Assembly: GCA_003138485.1 (NCBI GenBank)
Contig: PLGF01000121.1
Location: 3,555 to 35,819 of the forward strand
Direction: 5' to 3'
Source: Verrucomicrobiales bacterium
GTDB taxonomy: Bacteria > Verrucomicrobiota > Verrucomicrobiia > Limisphaerales > Palsa-1400
Length of the DNA stretch: 32,265 nucleotides
The notes under the pieces: generated by a model
The model's input: only the letters and a program-made list of their open reading frames with translations
The model's database searches: none
Told to the model about the DNA's origin: nothing
In this document: in pieces, positions 17,888-25,451 of the stretch
Position numbering within the stretch: the stretch's first letter is position 1
Layout of the letters: each line of letters opens with the position of its first letter
Program-made: the position numbers and the translations under genes

Positions 17888-18702
17888 GAACAGGCAGCTT
17901 GACCAGCGCGCGCCACGCGGGCGACTTGCTCCAGCTTCTTTCGCAACAGGCCGTTGTTGGCCAACATTCGGTATTGGTGGCTTCCCGGTATCGGCCGTCG
18001 CCAAAACTCGCCGCCGGCGCATTCCAAAATGAACCCCGCCGCAGCGATGTCCCACAACGATATCCCCGACTCAATGTAGGCGTCAAACCGCCCGCAGGCC
18101 ACGTAGGCCAGGGATAGGGCGGCCGAGCCCATCATGCGGATTTTGCGCACCCTCCGAACCAGGAGGTTGAAGACGGGCAGGTTCTCCTCAAGGCTTCCGT
18201 CGCTTTTCGCGAAGCCGATGGCGACCATTGACTCGGCCAATTCCCGGCGACGGCTGGCGTGGATGATTCTCCCGTTCAAGCGCGCCGGCCCGCCACGGGC
18301 GCCGGTCCAAATTTCGTTGCAGAATGGATCATGCACCACGCCGGCCACGGTGAAGAATTCCCCCGCCCCACCCCGGCGGGTTTGAAAGGCGATGGAAACG
18401 CAGGCATGCGGCACGCCGTAGGCGAAGTTGACGGTGCCGTCGATGGGATCGACAACCCACCGCCCATCGGCGTTGGCCTGACCGGCGGCGCCCTCTTCGC
18501 CAAGGACGGCGGTGCCGGGGAAGGCGGACAGCAGGATTCTCTCGATCAATTTCTGGCAGCGCACGTCCAGTTCGAGCTTGATGTCGTGCTGGGATTGTTC
18601 GTTGATCTTCTTGGCCACGGCCCAATGGCGGCGCATCAAGCGGCCGGCGGCGCGGGCGGCGCGGGTGGCGCATTCCAGCGCCTGGCGTGGGTTGGGGTTC
18701 AT
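17869..18702 (-). CDS. Inositol monophosphatase family protein
   Basis: A 277-residue Mg-dependent phosphatase of the IMPase/SuhB superfamily. Metal and active-site motifs are present: VLGEEGAAGQ (Glu69/70), WVVDPIDGTVNFAYGVP (Asp85, Asp88) and ISLWDIAAAGFILECAGG at the end. The protein starts at ATG 18702 (MNPNPRQALECATRA); the frame is open to 18744 but the added residues are not conserved-looking. C-terminal tail AGQAACSHASMP looks variable. Substrate could be inositol phosphate, fructose-1,6-bisphosphate or another sugar phosphate; sequence alone does not decide. Confidence 0.9.
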   Translation of the reverse strand: MNPNPRQALECATRAARAAGRLMRRHWAVAKKINEQSQHDIKLELDVRCQKLIERILLSAFPGTAVLGEEGAAGQANADGRWVVDPIDGTVNFAYGVPHACVSIAFQTRRGGAGEFFTVAGVVHDPFCNEIWTGARGGPARLNGRIIHASRRRELAESMVAIGFAKSDGSLEENLPVFNLLVRRVRKIRMMGSAALSLAYVACGRFDAYIESGISLWDIAAAGFILECAGGEFWRRPIPGSHQYRMLANNGLLRKKLEQVARVARAGQAACSHASMP

Positions 18703-18845
18703 CTCAGTATGGTAAGGTGACTTTTGCGATTCGCATTGCAACAACAGCGTATCAAGCCCGCGTTGCGATTTCGAGGTAATTCGGGACGGAACTGTGGAAT
18801 TGGGCGCATCTCAGTTTCCAGCAATCCAGATGCGACATTAAGTGA

Positions 18846-19100
18846 ATGCAAGTGGGTGAGGATGCCGCCCGGATGCGAATCGGCCGCGCTCTGGAAAAGC
18901 TGCGCCGTTTTTTTCTTAGGCGCGGCGCCAGTTCCACCGGCTCCATCATTGTCGGCGCGATCACAACCAGCTCCGCCCAAGCCGTGCCGTCAGCGATGGT
19001 AATGACAATCACGACCGCCGCGCTTGTCAAAGGCGCCGCGGCAGGAAGTTCCACGTTAACCCTTATCAAAGGAGCCTTGAAAATCATGCCATGGACGGAA
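18846..19100 (+). pseudogene. Remnant of a sigma factor gene (C-terminal end only)
   Basis: The translated stretch VGEDAARMRIGRALEKLRRF is the end of an ECF-like sigma factor helix-turn-helix domain, followed by a low-complexity Ala/Ser tail and LTLIKGALKIMPWTE. I know this tail type from sigma factors of Pedosphaera-like Verrucomicrobia, where the C-terminal part continues into a hydrophobic segment. Here everything before VGEDAAR is absent, and just after LKIMPW the homology breaks and runs into a different gene remnant. The frame is open but no full domain is left, so this is read as a pseudogene. The tail identification is from memory, not a search. Confidence 0.55.
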
Positions 19101-19325
19101 CCGGGACGCGCAATCGCTACTGGTTGGCGGATTATCCGGCCAGCTACCATAATGAATCGGGCCGCTTTTCGTTTGCCGACGGGCATGTGGAGGGGCATCG
19201 GTGGTTGGGGCCGACGCTGTTGACGCCATTGGGACAGGCGCATGATCCGAGTTACACCTCGCCAACAGATCAGGATGTGAAGTGGCTGCAGGATCACTGC
19301 ACGGAATTGAAATTACGACGGCAGA
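19100..19325 (+). pseudogene. Remnant of a prepilin-like gene (C-terminal end only)
   Basis: In the frame opened at 19091, YWLADYPASYHNESGRFSFA leads into DGHVEGHRW, then the stretch ends with DQDVKWLQDHCTEL. This is the H-x9-DG C-terminal region of secretion/pilin-type proteins that are highly amplified in this phylum; the intact gene at 24423-25358 in this window ends with the same [12 protein letters not shown] motif. Here there is no N-terminal methylation signal or pilin stalk. The reading frame differs from that of the sigma remnant before it, so the two are joined by recombination rather than being one chimeric reading frame. Confidence 0.6.
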
Positions 19326-19346
19326 GCAAGTATGATTATTTGGGTC

Positions 19347-20885
19347 TTAGCCGCTGGGCGCCGCCGCGCCGCCCAAGTGGCGGGCCTGGCGTTTTGCGAC
19401 GGGATGCGCGCCGGCGGCCGGCCTGATTTCGGAATCCGTGATATAAGGCGCCAGGAATTCCGGCTTCTCCCGCCGCCCGGCCCGCCGCCAATCGCGCCAC
19501 AGGCTTCGCGCCGCCGTCTCCGGCGCCAGGCCTGATTCCACAGTCAAGTATTCAAAAAGAAGTTCCGCCAGCCGCGCCAGCGCGATGCCGTGCCGCCGCC
19601 CCACCCGCCCGTGAAGCCAGTCGCTCCACCGGATGAACGCCGCGAAGGGCGAGCCGCCGCCGGCCCACAACAGGGGCGTTGTTTCGACAAAATTGCCGCT
19701 GTTGCCGGTCAAATCCCAATAGCGCGAAAAGCGCCGCAGCCGCTGCATCGCCGGGAAATCCAGCAGTTTGTTCCGCAGAAGCTCGTAGGGTGGATGCGCG
19801 CTGTAAACCATCTCCCATTCCCCGTCGTGCCGCGCGATGGGCGTCCCGCGCAGCCGCTTCAAAATCCCCACCTGTATTTCCTGCGGCCCCAACCCCGCCA
19901 GTCGGTCAAAACCCGCCGCGAAACTCTCCCATGTTTCCCCCGGCAGCCCCGCGATCAAATCGGCGTGGACGTGGACTCCCGTCTGGCCGCGCAGGTAACG
20001 GAAGTTGTCCTCCAGCCGCGCGAAATCCTGGCGCCGGCTGATGTTGCGCGCGACCGCCTCGTTGAAAGTTTGCACGCCCACTTCAAATTGCAGCGCCCCC
20101 GGCGGAAACTTCCCAATCACCTCGCGCAACGCCTCCGGCAGGCGGTCCGGTATCATTTCAAAATGGACGAACAATCCGGGCCGGCTGCGCGCCAGAAAGA
20201 ATTCCAGAATCGCCCGGCTGGCCGCGATGTTCAGATTGAACGTTCTGTCAACAAACTTGAACTGCCTCGCGCCCCGCTCCAGCAGCCGGTCCATCTCCCC
20301 CAGGAACGCCGCCAGGGGAAACTGCCGCACCGGAACTTCCAGCGAGGAGAGGCAGAATTCGCAGGTGAACGGGCAGCCGCGCGACGCTTCCACATAAATG
20401 ACGCGGTGGGCCAGGTCTTCGTCCGTGTAAAACTCGTACGGCGTTGCGATTTTCGCCAAGTCCGGCGCTTCCGCCACGATCATCTTCCGCGCCGGCGGAT
20501 CGCCCTCCAGAATCTGCCGGCAAACCTCCGCGAATTCCAAGTCCGCCTCTCCCGTCACCACGTAGTCCGCCATGCGGACGATTTCCTGCTGCTCGGCCTC
20601 GTAGCTGACCTCCGGGCCGCCGAGAATGATCGTCACGCCGGGCCGCACCTGCTTGAGGGCCGACACGACTTGGGTCGTCCCGGTCACATTCCAAATATAG
20701 ACACCCAGCGCGACGATGGCGGGTTCCCGCGCGAGGATCGCCTCGACGATATCGACGGGCTGCTGTTGCAGATCGAATTCGAGAATGCAGGCCGCCGACC
20801 GAAGGGATCCTAGATTGGCAAACAAATACCTCAGGCCAAAGGAGGCGTGAATGTATTTGGCGTTCAACGTGGCAAGAACGATCAT
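19347..20885 (-). CDS. B12-binding domain radical SAM protein
   Basis: A 512-residue radical SAM enzyme with an N-terminal B12-binding-like Rossmann domain ([40 protein letters not shown]). The three iron-sulfur cysteines are Cys171, Cys175 and Cys178 in [13 protein letters not shown], followed by the SAM-binding barrel ([25 protein letters not shown]). The C-terminal 170 residues match the DUF4080-type extension. These proteins carry out B12-dependent radical chemistry of unknown target, often methylation or ring formation. The ATG at 20885 fits the family N-terminus; the extra M at 20912 would add only nine residues. A TATACT box on the minus strand (20917-20922) is a possible promoter -10. 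Confidence 0.9.
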   Translation of the reverse strand: MIVLATLNAKYIHASFGLRYLFANLGSLRSAACILEFDLQQQPVDIVEAILAREPAIVALGVYIWNVTGTTQVVSALKQVRPGVTIILGGPEVSYEAEQQEIVRMADYVVTGEADLEFAEVCRQILEGDPPARKMIVAEAPDLAKIATPYEFYTDEDLAHRVIYVEASRGCPFTCEFCLSSLEVPVRQFPLAAFLGEMDRLLERGARQFKFVDRTFNLNIAASRAILEFFLARSRPGLFVHFEMIPDRLPEALREVIGKFPPGALQFEVGVQTFNEAVARNISRRQDFARLEDNFRYLRGQTGVHVHADLIAGLPGETWESFAAGFDRLAGLGPQEIQVGILKRLRGTPIARHDGEWEMVYSAHPPYELLRNKLLDFPAMQRLRRFSRYWDLTGNSGNFVETTPLLWAGGGSPFAAFIRWSDWLHGRVGRRHGIALARLAELLFEYLTVESGLAPETAARSLWRDWRRAGRREKPEFLAPYITDSEIRPAAGAHPVAKRQARHLGGAAAPSG

Positions 20886-21158
20886 GCGGAAACGGAATTT
20901 ACGGTCTTGCATCCAAAGTATAAAGACCTATTCATGGCGAAAAGAAGCTTGGGTGCGCAAAAAACGACAGCCAGGCATTGGGCGTCCGCCGGTTTTTCCG
21001 GCGGATGGGCCGATTGACGCCGGGGAATTGGCGGGGTGGGACGAAAACTCCACCGCGTGGCATCCGGTTTGCTACAAGCGGAGTGATGTTCGCGCGAATT
21101 TTTTTCGCTCTGGAGCGTCCAAGAATACGGAGGAACCGAGTTAGAGTAGATAATGCAC
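20886..21158. other. Non-coding stretch with a possible short plus-strand transcript
   Basis: About 270 bp between the radical SAM gene and a plus-strand terminator hairpin. No ORF here looks real: the plus frame ending at 21144 starts inside the radical SAM gene and has no recognisable content. Two structured elements are visible: a perfect 8-bp palindrome TCCGCCGG-TTTTT-CCGGCGGA at 20986-21006, and GGTGG...CCACC at about 21035-21055. Together with the terminator this suggests a small RNA on the plus strand, but no good promoter could be assigned. Confidence 0.3.
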
Positions 21159-21195
21159 GGCGGCGTGGAAGCGATTCCACGCCGCCTATGTTTTT
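21159..21195 (+). terminator. Intrinsic terminator, plus strand
   Basis: A perfect 12-bp stem GGCGGCGTGGAA / TTCCACGCCGCC (21159-21170 with 21175-21186) around a GCGA tetraloop, followed by TATG and five T (21191-21195). The stem-loop would form on both strands, but the T-run is present only for plus-strand transcription. No plus-strand gene with a clear end precedes it, which is why it suggests an unannotated transcript. Confidence 0.6.
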
Positions 21196-21225
21196 GGAGG
21201 GTGAGACCACAAATTGAAGCGGAAA

Positions 21226-21264
21226 CCAAAAAGCCCCCGCCCGGCCTTTCGGCCAAACGGAGGC
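21226..21264 (-). terminator. Intrinsic terminator of the large minus-strand RNA
   Basis: On the minus strand this is a 14-bp stem, GCCTCCGTTTGGCC-GAAA-GGCCGGGCGGGGGC, closed by a GNRA loop and followed by CTTTTTGG. Four of its pairs are G-U wobbles that exist only in the minus-strand RNA (they would be A-C mismatches in the plus-strand RNA). This is strong evidence for the direction of transcription of the region to its right. It faces the plus-strand terminator at 21159-21195 at a distance of about 35 bp. Confidence 0.7.
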
Positions 21265-22095
21265 AAATTGGGGACTGGGAGTTCGCCACTCTCTCTTTCC
21301 CACGCTGACATTAGGCGCACCCTTGCGGGGCTGCCAGCTTCCCGACGCCATTCTCCACGGCAAGCGGAGTATTCGGCCTCATAGCAGGGCCGTCCAGCGC
21401 CTTGCGGTCGCTGAAGTATTGAGTGAGGCCTCTTGGCTCGCTTGGGCTGGCGTTTGCAGCGCCGGCTTGCGAACCTGGCCAAGACACGTTTGCGACTTTC
21501 GATCCGCGTCTTAACCAGTTTGCTCTGGGACGGCCATCGCTTTTGGCGATGCGTTGGCCCAGTGCCACGGGTCTGGCCTCTTATCTCTCAGGTTGCCTTG
21601 TATCACAAGCCAGCGGTGTGTTTTTGGACATCGCCGGCGTTTTGGAAGGTTCATTACAAGCCCTGCCCAGGCTGTGTTTCCTTCCCGGGGCGTGTGCTCA
21701 CTTTGTCCCGCCTTTCAGCGTCTTTCTTTGGGCCGCCCTTGTTGCCAGGACCGCCAGAGCCACCCGCCCCGTGCTGATGCACAGTAGCAACCGTTTACCC
21801 TCTGGGTAACTGCGATTCGCTCAAGCCTGAAACCGGCTTGAACTACTTGACCCGGCTCAGAACGGTTTCTTTTCGTCCTTGCCGCTCAGTTCCTGCTTCG
21901 CGTCACTGACAGCGTGCGAGCGCCGCCAGAGGAACTGGTGAATCCTGCCTCCGGTCTCCACCGCTTTCGCGACGGACTTAGAGGGGTTGAGCCAACCAGC
22001 CTGGCCCATCCTTTCCCCAGTCACCTGGGATTATCCTTGGAACGCCCGCGACTTTCTTTCGTCCGCCGCCTGCATCCCAGCTCTTTCAATGAACT
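21226..22095 (-). ncRNA. Candidate large structured non-coding RNA, class unknown
   Basis: About 870 nt without a convincing protein frame, but with one stem-loop after another. Paired elements seen by eye include CTGGGAT/ATCCCAG (22025-22031 with 22074-22080), a GNRA hairpin with two G-U wobbles at 21959-21974, CAGTTCCT/AGGAACTG (21887-21894 with 21930-21937), TCAAGCC/GGCTTGA (21821-21841), TTACCC/GGGTAA (21795-21809) nested inside AACCGTT/AACGGTT (21789-21795 with 21861-21867), GGGGCG/CGCCCC (21687-21692 with 21765-21770), GGAAGG/CCTTCC (21644-21649 with 21680-21685), CATCGC/GCGATG (21535-21551) and a stem at 21353-21369. The 3' end is the terminator at 21226-21264; the 5' end is estimated. 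It is not tmRNA, RNase P RNA, SRP RNA, 6S or rRNA by their signature sequences, and I see no group II intron domain V. One helix (21446-21466) would fit the plus strand slightly better, so the strand is likely but not certain. A 85-codon frame on the same strand (21311-21568) is probably fortuitous. Confidence 0.55.
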
Positions 22096-22136
22096 GGATT
22101 GATCTTAGCAGATTTTTGCATCTTTCCTATTAAATG

Positions 22137-22279
22137 TTGTCCACAGGGTTATTCACCGCCAGCCAAAATTGTTCACAACCCGAAAAACAAGCCAAGCCCA
22201 ATAATGACAGGGCTTTCGCGCTATTTCATTCGCCGCCGGCAACAAAGAATCCCGCCCCGCCGCACCCGGCGGTGGATAA
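22137..22279. other. Cluster of DnaA-box-like 9-mers
   Basis: Four 8-of-9 matches to the DnaA box TTATCCACA: TTGTCCACA at 22137-22145, TTATTCACC at 22149-22157 and TTGTTCACA at 22169-22177, all in the same direction, and the inverted GGTGGATAA at 22271-22279. An AT-rich segment (22100-22136) lies directly beside the first box. Such an arrangement resembles a replication origin or a DnaA-regulated site, but there is no dnaA, dnaN, rpmH or gidA in the window, so the function is open. Confidence 0.35.
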
Positions 22280-22389
22280 GTTTCTTCCCGTCCCGCGCGC
22301 AAAAACAGCGGAATCAAACTTGTTTAGTATTGACAAACCCGGCGGGGGGATCACGCATCCGCGCGCTGAATCATCCGCAAACTTGCCCC

Positions 22390-22602
22390 TCAGACCGTGG
22401 GCGCGGGCGGAGGCTCGGGTGCAGGCGTGGGTGGAGGCGCAGGCGAAGGCGCGGCCACCGGCGCGGCCACCGGCACAGGCGCCGGAGCGGGCGCAGGCGC
22501 GGCTGCCGCGGCGGCGGGCTTGGTCTTGGGGGCGGATTTCTTGCGTTTGAGGTAGGCGAGGCGGCGCTGGCGTTTTTTAACTTTATTAGTTTGTGATCCC
22601 AT
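22390..22602 (-). CDS. Small basic protein with alanine/proline tail
   Basis: A 70-residue protein with a strongly basic start (MGSQTNKVKKRQRRLAYLKR) and a tail made almost only of Ala, Pro, Val and Glu (for example AAAPAPAPAPVPVAAP). The basic part could bind nucleic acid. I do not recognise an assigned family. A minus-strand promoter with TAGACA (22632-22637) and TGTAAA (22608-22613), 18 bp apart, ends only 5 nt before the ATG. The opposite strand is also open over this stretch because of the high GC content, but the basic N-terminus, the start context and the promoter favour this strand. Confidence 0.65.
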   Translation of the reverse strand: MGSQTNKVKKRQRRLAYLKRKKSAPKTKPAAAAAAPAPAPAPVPVAAPVAAPSPAPPPTPAPEPPPAPTV

Positions 22603-22623
22603 AAATCTTTACATTGCTTGCAA

Positions 22624-22644
22624 ACGGCGTTTGTCTAACGCCGT
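22624..22644 (+). promoter_or_regulatory. Hairpin overlapping the ribosome-binding region of the lipoprotein gene
   Basis: ACGGCGTT-TGTCT-AACGCCGT is a perfect 8-bp stem with a 5-nt loop, ending 3 nt before the ATG at 22648. In RNA it would cover the place where a Shine-Dalgarno sequence should lie. As DNA it is an inverted repeat centred in the 45-bp gap between two divergent genes, so it could equally be an operator. Confidence 0.4.
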
Positions 22645-22647
22645 AAT

Positions 22648-23286
22648 ATGAAGTTTTGGCATCATCTGTTCAACATCTATTTGGCCTTGGCCGGGGTTTT
22701 TTTGGCTTCGGGTTGCGCCAGCGAGTCGTCAAGCCGCAAGGAGCAGACTATTATCCGCCTCTATCTGGAGCAGGGCCGGTCCGATAGGGCCGGCGCAGGC
22801 ACCGTCCTGGTCACGCGCGATAGATATCCCTACAGCGTTGGCGTCGAGCCTTTTCTGACGGAAGCCGATCTTGCCAAGGTGGCGCTGGTTAAAGATCCCG
22901 GCGGCCCGATGGATGGCGCCATCGAGTTGTTTTTCAACGAACACGGCTCCATGATCCTGGATATGACGACCGCCCCCCACAAAGGCCGGCATATCATTGT
23001 TTACTCCGCCTTCTTCAAGCCCGGCTACAAACCGCCCAAAGAGAAACACAAAGCCAACGACGACGGCGGCGACGACATGTTCGCGCCTGCGCCAATGCCG
23101 GCGCCCGAACCATCCGCCACAAATCAAGTGCGCCAATCTGGCTGGCTCGCGGCGGTCTTGATCCGGGACCGCTACCCCAACGGTGTGTTTCTTTTCACCC
23201 CGGACGCCTCCCGCGAGGAGGTCGCGCGAATCGTCCGCGGCTTGAAAAACGTCATCGTTGCGAACAAAAAGCGGGATAAGTATTAG
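22648..23286 (+). CDS. Lipoprotein with a SecD P1-head-like domain
   Basis: A 212-residue lipoprotein: signal MKFWHHLFNIYLALAGVFLA followed by SGC with lipobox Cys23. The central part, VEPFLTEADLAKVALVKD...GPMDGAIELFFNEHGSMILDMT then GRHIIVYSAFF, resembles the P1 head subdomain of the translocase component SecD (external substrate-handling domain) more than any enzyme I know. A Pro/Ala/Asp linker (DDGGDDMFAPAPMPAPEPSA) separates it from a C-terminal segment (RYPNGVFLFTPDASREEVAR). Many Verrucomicrobia carry such stand-alone proteins. No other secretion gene is next to it; it precedes the M23 endopeptidase by 34 bp and may share an operon. Confidence 0.7.
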   Translation: MKFWHHLFNIYLALAGVFLASGCASESSSRKEQTIIRLYLEQGRSDRAGAGTVLVTRDRYPYSVGVEPFLTEADLAKVALVKDPGGPMDGAIELFFNEHGSMILDMTTAPHKGRHIIVYSAFFKPGYKPPKEKHKANDDGGDDMFAPAPMPAPEPSATNQVRQSGWLAAVLIRDRYPNGVFLFTPDASREEVARIVRGLKNVIVANKKRDKY

Positions 23287-23320
23287 CGCCATCGTCATCT
23301 CCTCCGGCCCAATCCACCGC

Positions 23321-24340
23321 ATGTCCCCATCGCTCCGACGGACGATTCTCCTTTCGGGCTTGGTGCTCGCCTTTGCACTCCCGGCCGGCGCGCAACCCTT
23401 TGAATTGCCCACCGCCAATCACGCCATTTTTGAGCCGGGTGGCCAGGAACGGTATTTCGTCCCCACTCCCGGTAAGACCTGGATCACCGGCACCTTCGGC
23501 TGCGTTCGCTCCGACGGCCGGCAAATTCATGAGGGTCTCGACATCAAATGCCTCCAGCGCGACTCCCGCGGTGAACCGTCCGATCCAATTCTGGCCACGG
23601 CCGACGGTGTCGTCGCCTACATCAACAACCGCCCTTCGCTCTCCAACTACGGCCGTTACATCGTCCTGCGCCATAAGATCGAGGGCATGGAAATCGACTC
23701 CCTATACGCGCATCTCGCGGAAGTGCCAGCCAGCCTCAAGGTCGGGCAAAGCGTGCGCGCCGGGGAGCGCATCGCCACGATGGGCCGCTCCAGCAACACG
23801 GCCGAACGCATTTCGCCGGAGCGGGCGCACGTTCACTTTGAGTTGAACCTTTTTTACAGCGACAATTTCGGCGCCTGGTTCAAGCGGCATTATCCGTCCG
23901 AGCGCAACGATCACGGCAATTTCAACGGCCAGAATCTGGTGGGCATCGACGCCCGCCTGATCCTCCTGGCCGAGCACGACCAGGGGCCGCGCTTCAATCT
24001 TCGGGACTGGATTCAGAATCGGCCCGAACTCTGTCGCGTACAAGTGCGGGCCACGGAATTCTCCTGGTTGCGCCGTTATCCGATGCTGGTCCAACCCGCC
24101 CCCCTTGGCCCCGGCCAGAGTATCGCCGGCTACGACGTCGCGCTGGACTTCAACGGCCTGCCCTTTGCCCTGATCCCGCGCACCGCCGCCGAGATGAAAG
24201 GCAGGGCAAAATACCGCCTGCTATCGGTCAACGAAGCTGAAGAAACCAAGGACCCGTGCCGGCGACTGGTCACGCGCCGGGGCGGCCATTGGGAGCTGGC
24301 CTCCAACGCCATCAGCCTGCTCGATCTGCTAACCGATTAG
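23321..24340 (+). CDS. M23 family metallo-endopeptidase (LytM-like)
   Basis: A 339-residue secreted peptidase that probably cuts peptidoglycan cross-bridges in the periplasm. The N-terminus MSPSLRRTILLSGLVLAFAL with AGA is a signal peptide. The M23 zinc site is present: RQIHEGLDIKC (His70, Asp74) and the HxH of AHVHFELNLFY (His170, His172), with YAHL between. A C-terminal part of about 150 residues has no known domain. The ATG at 23321 is preferred because it gives a signal peptide; the frame is open back to 23258, where it overlaps the lipoprotein gene by 29 bp. Confidence 0.9.
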   Translation: MSPSLRRTILLSGLVLAFALPAGAQPFELPTANHAIFEPGGQERYFVPTPGKTWITGTFGCVRSDGRQIHEGLDIKCLQRDSRGEPSDPILATADGVVAYINNRPSLSNYGRYIVLRHKIEGMEIDSLYAHLAEVPASLKVGQSVRAGERIATMGRSSNTAERISPERAHVHFELNLFYSDNFGAWFKRHYPSERNDHGNFNGQNLVGIDARLILLAEHDQGPRFNLRDWIQNRPELCRVQVRATEFSWLRRYPMLVQPAPLGPGQSIAGYDVALDFNGLPFALIPRTAAEMKGRAKYRLLSVNEAEETKDPCRRLVTRRGGHWELASNAISLLDLLTD

Positions 24341-24341
24341 C

Positions 24342-24381
24342 CCGGTTCCAGCGAAAAACCGGACTTCAGCCCGGCGCTGAA
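24342..24381. repeat. Two tandem small hairpins after the M23 gene
   Basis: CCGGTT...AACCGG (24342-24362) and TTCAGC-CCGGC-GCTGAA (24365-24381). Both stems are 6 bp and neither is followed by a T-run, so a terminator role is uncertain. They fill most of the 82-bp gap before the prepilin gene. Confidence 0.3.
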
Positions 24382-24422
24382 TCGGTAGCATTGGAGAATT
24401 CGTTGGATTTTGCGCGGGGGAT

Positions 24423-25358
24423 ATGGTAGAAGTAGCCAACTCGATAGTCAGAATGAGTTGCCAACCTACCATTGCGGGATATCTCAGTCCGCGAGGACGG
24501 GGCGGGTTCCGTGGGCTGGGGCTGGCTTTTACCATCGTTGAGCTGCTGGTCGTCATTGCGATCATCGCCATCCTCGCCGCCCTTCTTCTGCCCGCGCTGG
24601 CGTCGGCCAAGGAACAAGGCAGGAGGACCAATTGCGCGAGTAATCTCAGACAATTGCAGATCTGCTGGCAATTGTATGCGGATGATAACGGCGGCGTTCT
24701 TGCGCCAAACGATGATATTTCAGATGCGACCACCAACGGCACCGACAGCAATTTCAATCAGACCTCCTGGTGTCAAGGCTGGCCACGCACCGATACCAAC
24801 ACGCTCGGTATTCAGGCCGGGCTTCTTTATCCGTATGATAGTTCCCCTGCCATTTACCATTGCCCCTCTGACGTTTCGCAGGTCCAAGACGCCAATGGCA
24901 ATCTGCTTCCCCTCCTGCGAACCCGTAGCTACAACATGAGCCAGTCTGTCAATGGCTTGGGGATGATGCTCGATCCCAACGGTGGCGACTATCCGGTGGA
25001 CACCTGGCAGCCGTGCTTTATGCGGTTTTCCGCAATCACCAATCCCGCGCCGTCCGGCCTGTTTGTCTTTATTGACGAAAATGAGGGGACAATAACCGAC
25101 GCTCAGTTCGGATACTCAATGCCCAATTACACGCCGGGTGAATGGTGGGACATGCCCTCCAACCGCCATACTCAAGGCGCCAACCTCTCCTTCGCCGACG
25201 GGCACGTCGAACGCTGGCATTGGGTGGTCCCGATGATTGACACCCTTCCCGTCGGCGCAATTGGACAGGCGGTTTCTGACGGGCAATGGTCCGATTACTA
25301 CCGCGTCGGCGGCGCGATGCGCATCATCCCGGTTGATTTTACTGGCGCCGCCCATTGA
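24423..25358 (+). CDS. Type IV prepilin-like protein with H-x9-DG C-terminus
   Basis: A 311-residue protein with a class III signal: a hydrophilic leader ending GLGLA and the prepilin consensus [16 protein letters not shown]. Cleavage between A and F followed by N-methylation is expected; most prepilins have G before F, so this A is a variation. The C-terminus contains [20 protein letters not shown], the H-x9-DG motif of this family, which is expanded to large numbers in Verrucomicrobia and Planctomycetes. The true function (pilus-like or secretion pseudopilin) is unknown. Two ATG starts are possible (24423 and 24453), differing only in leader length. The remnant at 19100-19325 is a decayed relative. 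Confidence 0.85.
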   Translation: MVEVANSIVRMSCQPTIAGYLSPRGRGGFRGLGLAFTIVELLVVIAIIAILAALLLPALASAKEQGRRTNCASNLRQLQICWQLYADDNGGVLAPNDDISDATTNGTDSNFNQTSWCQGWPRTDTNTLGIQAGLLYPYDSSPAIYHCPSDVSQVQDANGNLLPLLRTRSYNMSQSVNGLGMMLDPNGGDYPVDTWQPCFMRFSAITNPAPSGLFVFIDENEGTITDAQFGYSMPNYTPGEWWDMPSNRHTQGANLSFADGHVERWHWVVPMIDTLPVGAIGQAVSDGQWSDYYRVGGAMRIIPVDFTGAAH

Positions 25359-25451
25359 GCGATCTTCAGGATCGGAGCGCGCCTCTGTTCCATTGCCGCG
25401 CTTTAATCCTTGAATTCCGCCTCCGCGCCGCTATTTCTTGGGGTCTTGACT

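Noticed and set aside
21415..21500. Possible tmRNA-like sequence (AAGTCGCAAACG resembles the resume region)
   Set aside because: There is no short tag frame followed by a stop, and no tRNA-like ends or CCA. The similarity is short and probably accidental.
21311..21568. 85-codon ORF inside the candidate large RNA
   Set aside because: It begins with MALGQRIAKSDGRPRAN and stays open on the same strand as the RNA, but it coincides with several stem-loops and has no known domain. Kept as part of the RNA; a real short protein cannot be fully excluded.
21433..21777. 114-codon plus-strand ORF in the same interval
   Set aside because: Rich in Pro, Arg and Trp with no family resemblance; it is a by-product of the hairpin-rich RNA region.
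21200..22100. Group II intron remnant
   Set aside because: No GUGYG 5' end, no domain V (34-nt GAGC...GUUC hairpin) and no reverse-transcriptase frame on either strand.
22134..22550. 138-codon plus-strand ORF overlapping the small basic protein gene
   Set aside because: It is rich in Pro/Ala/Arg because it is antisense to the Ala/Pro tail, and it starts in the DnaA-box region with no signal.
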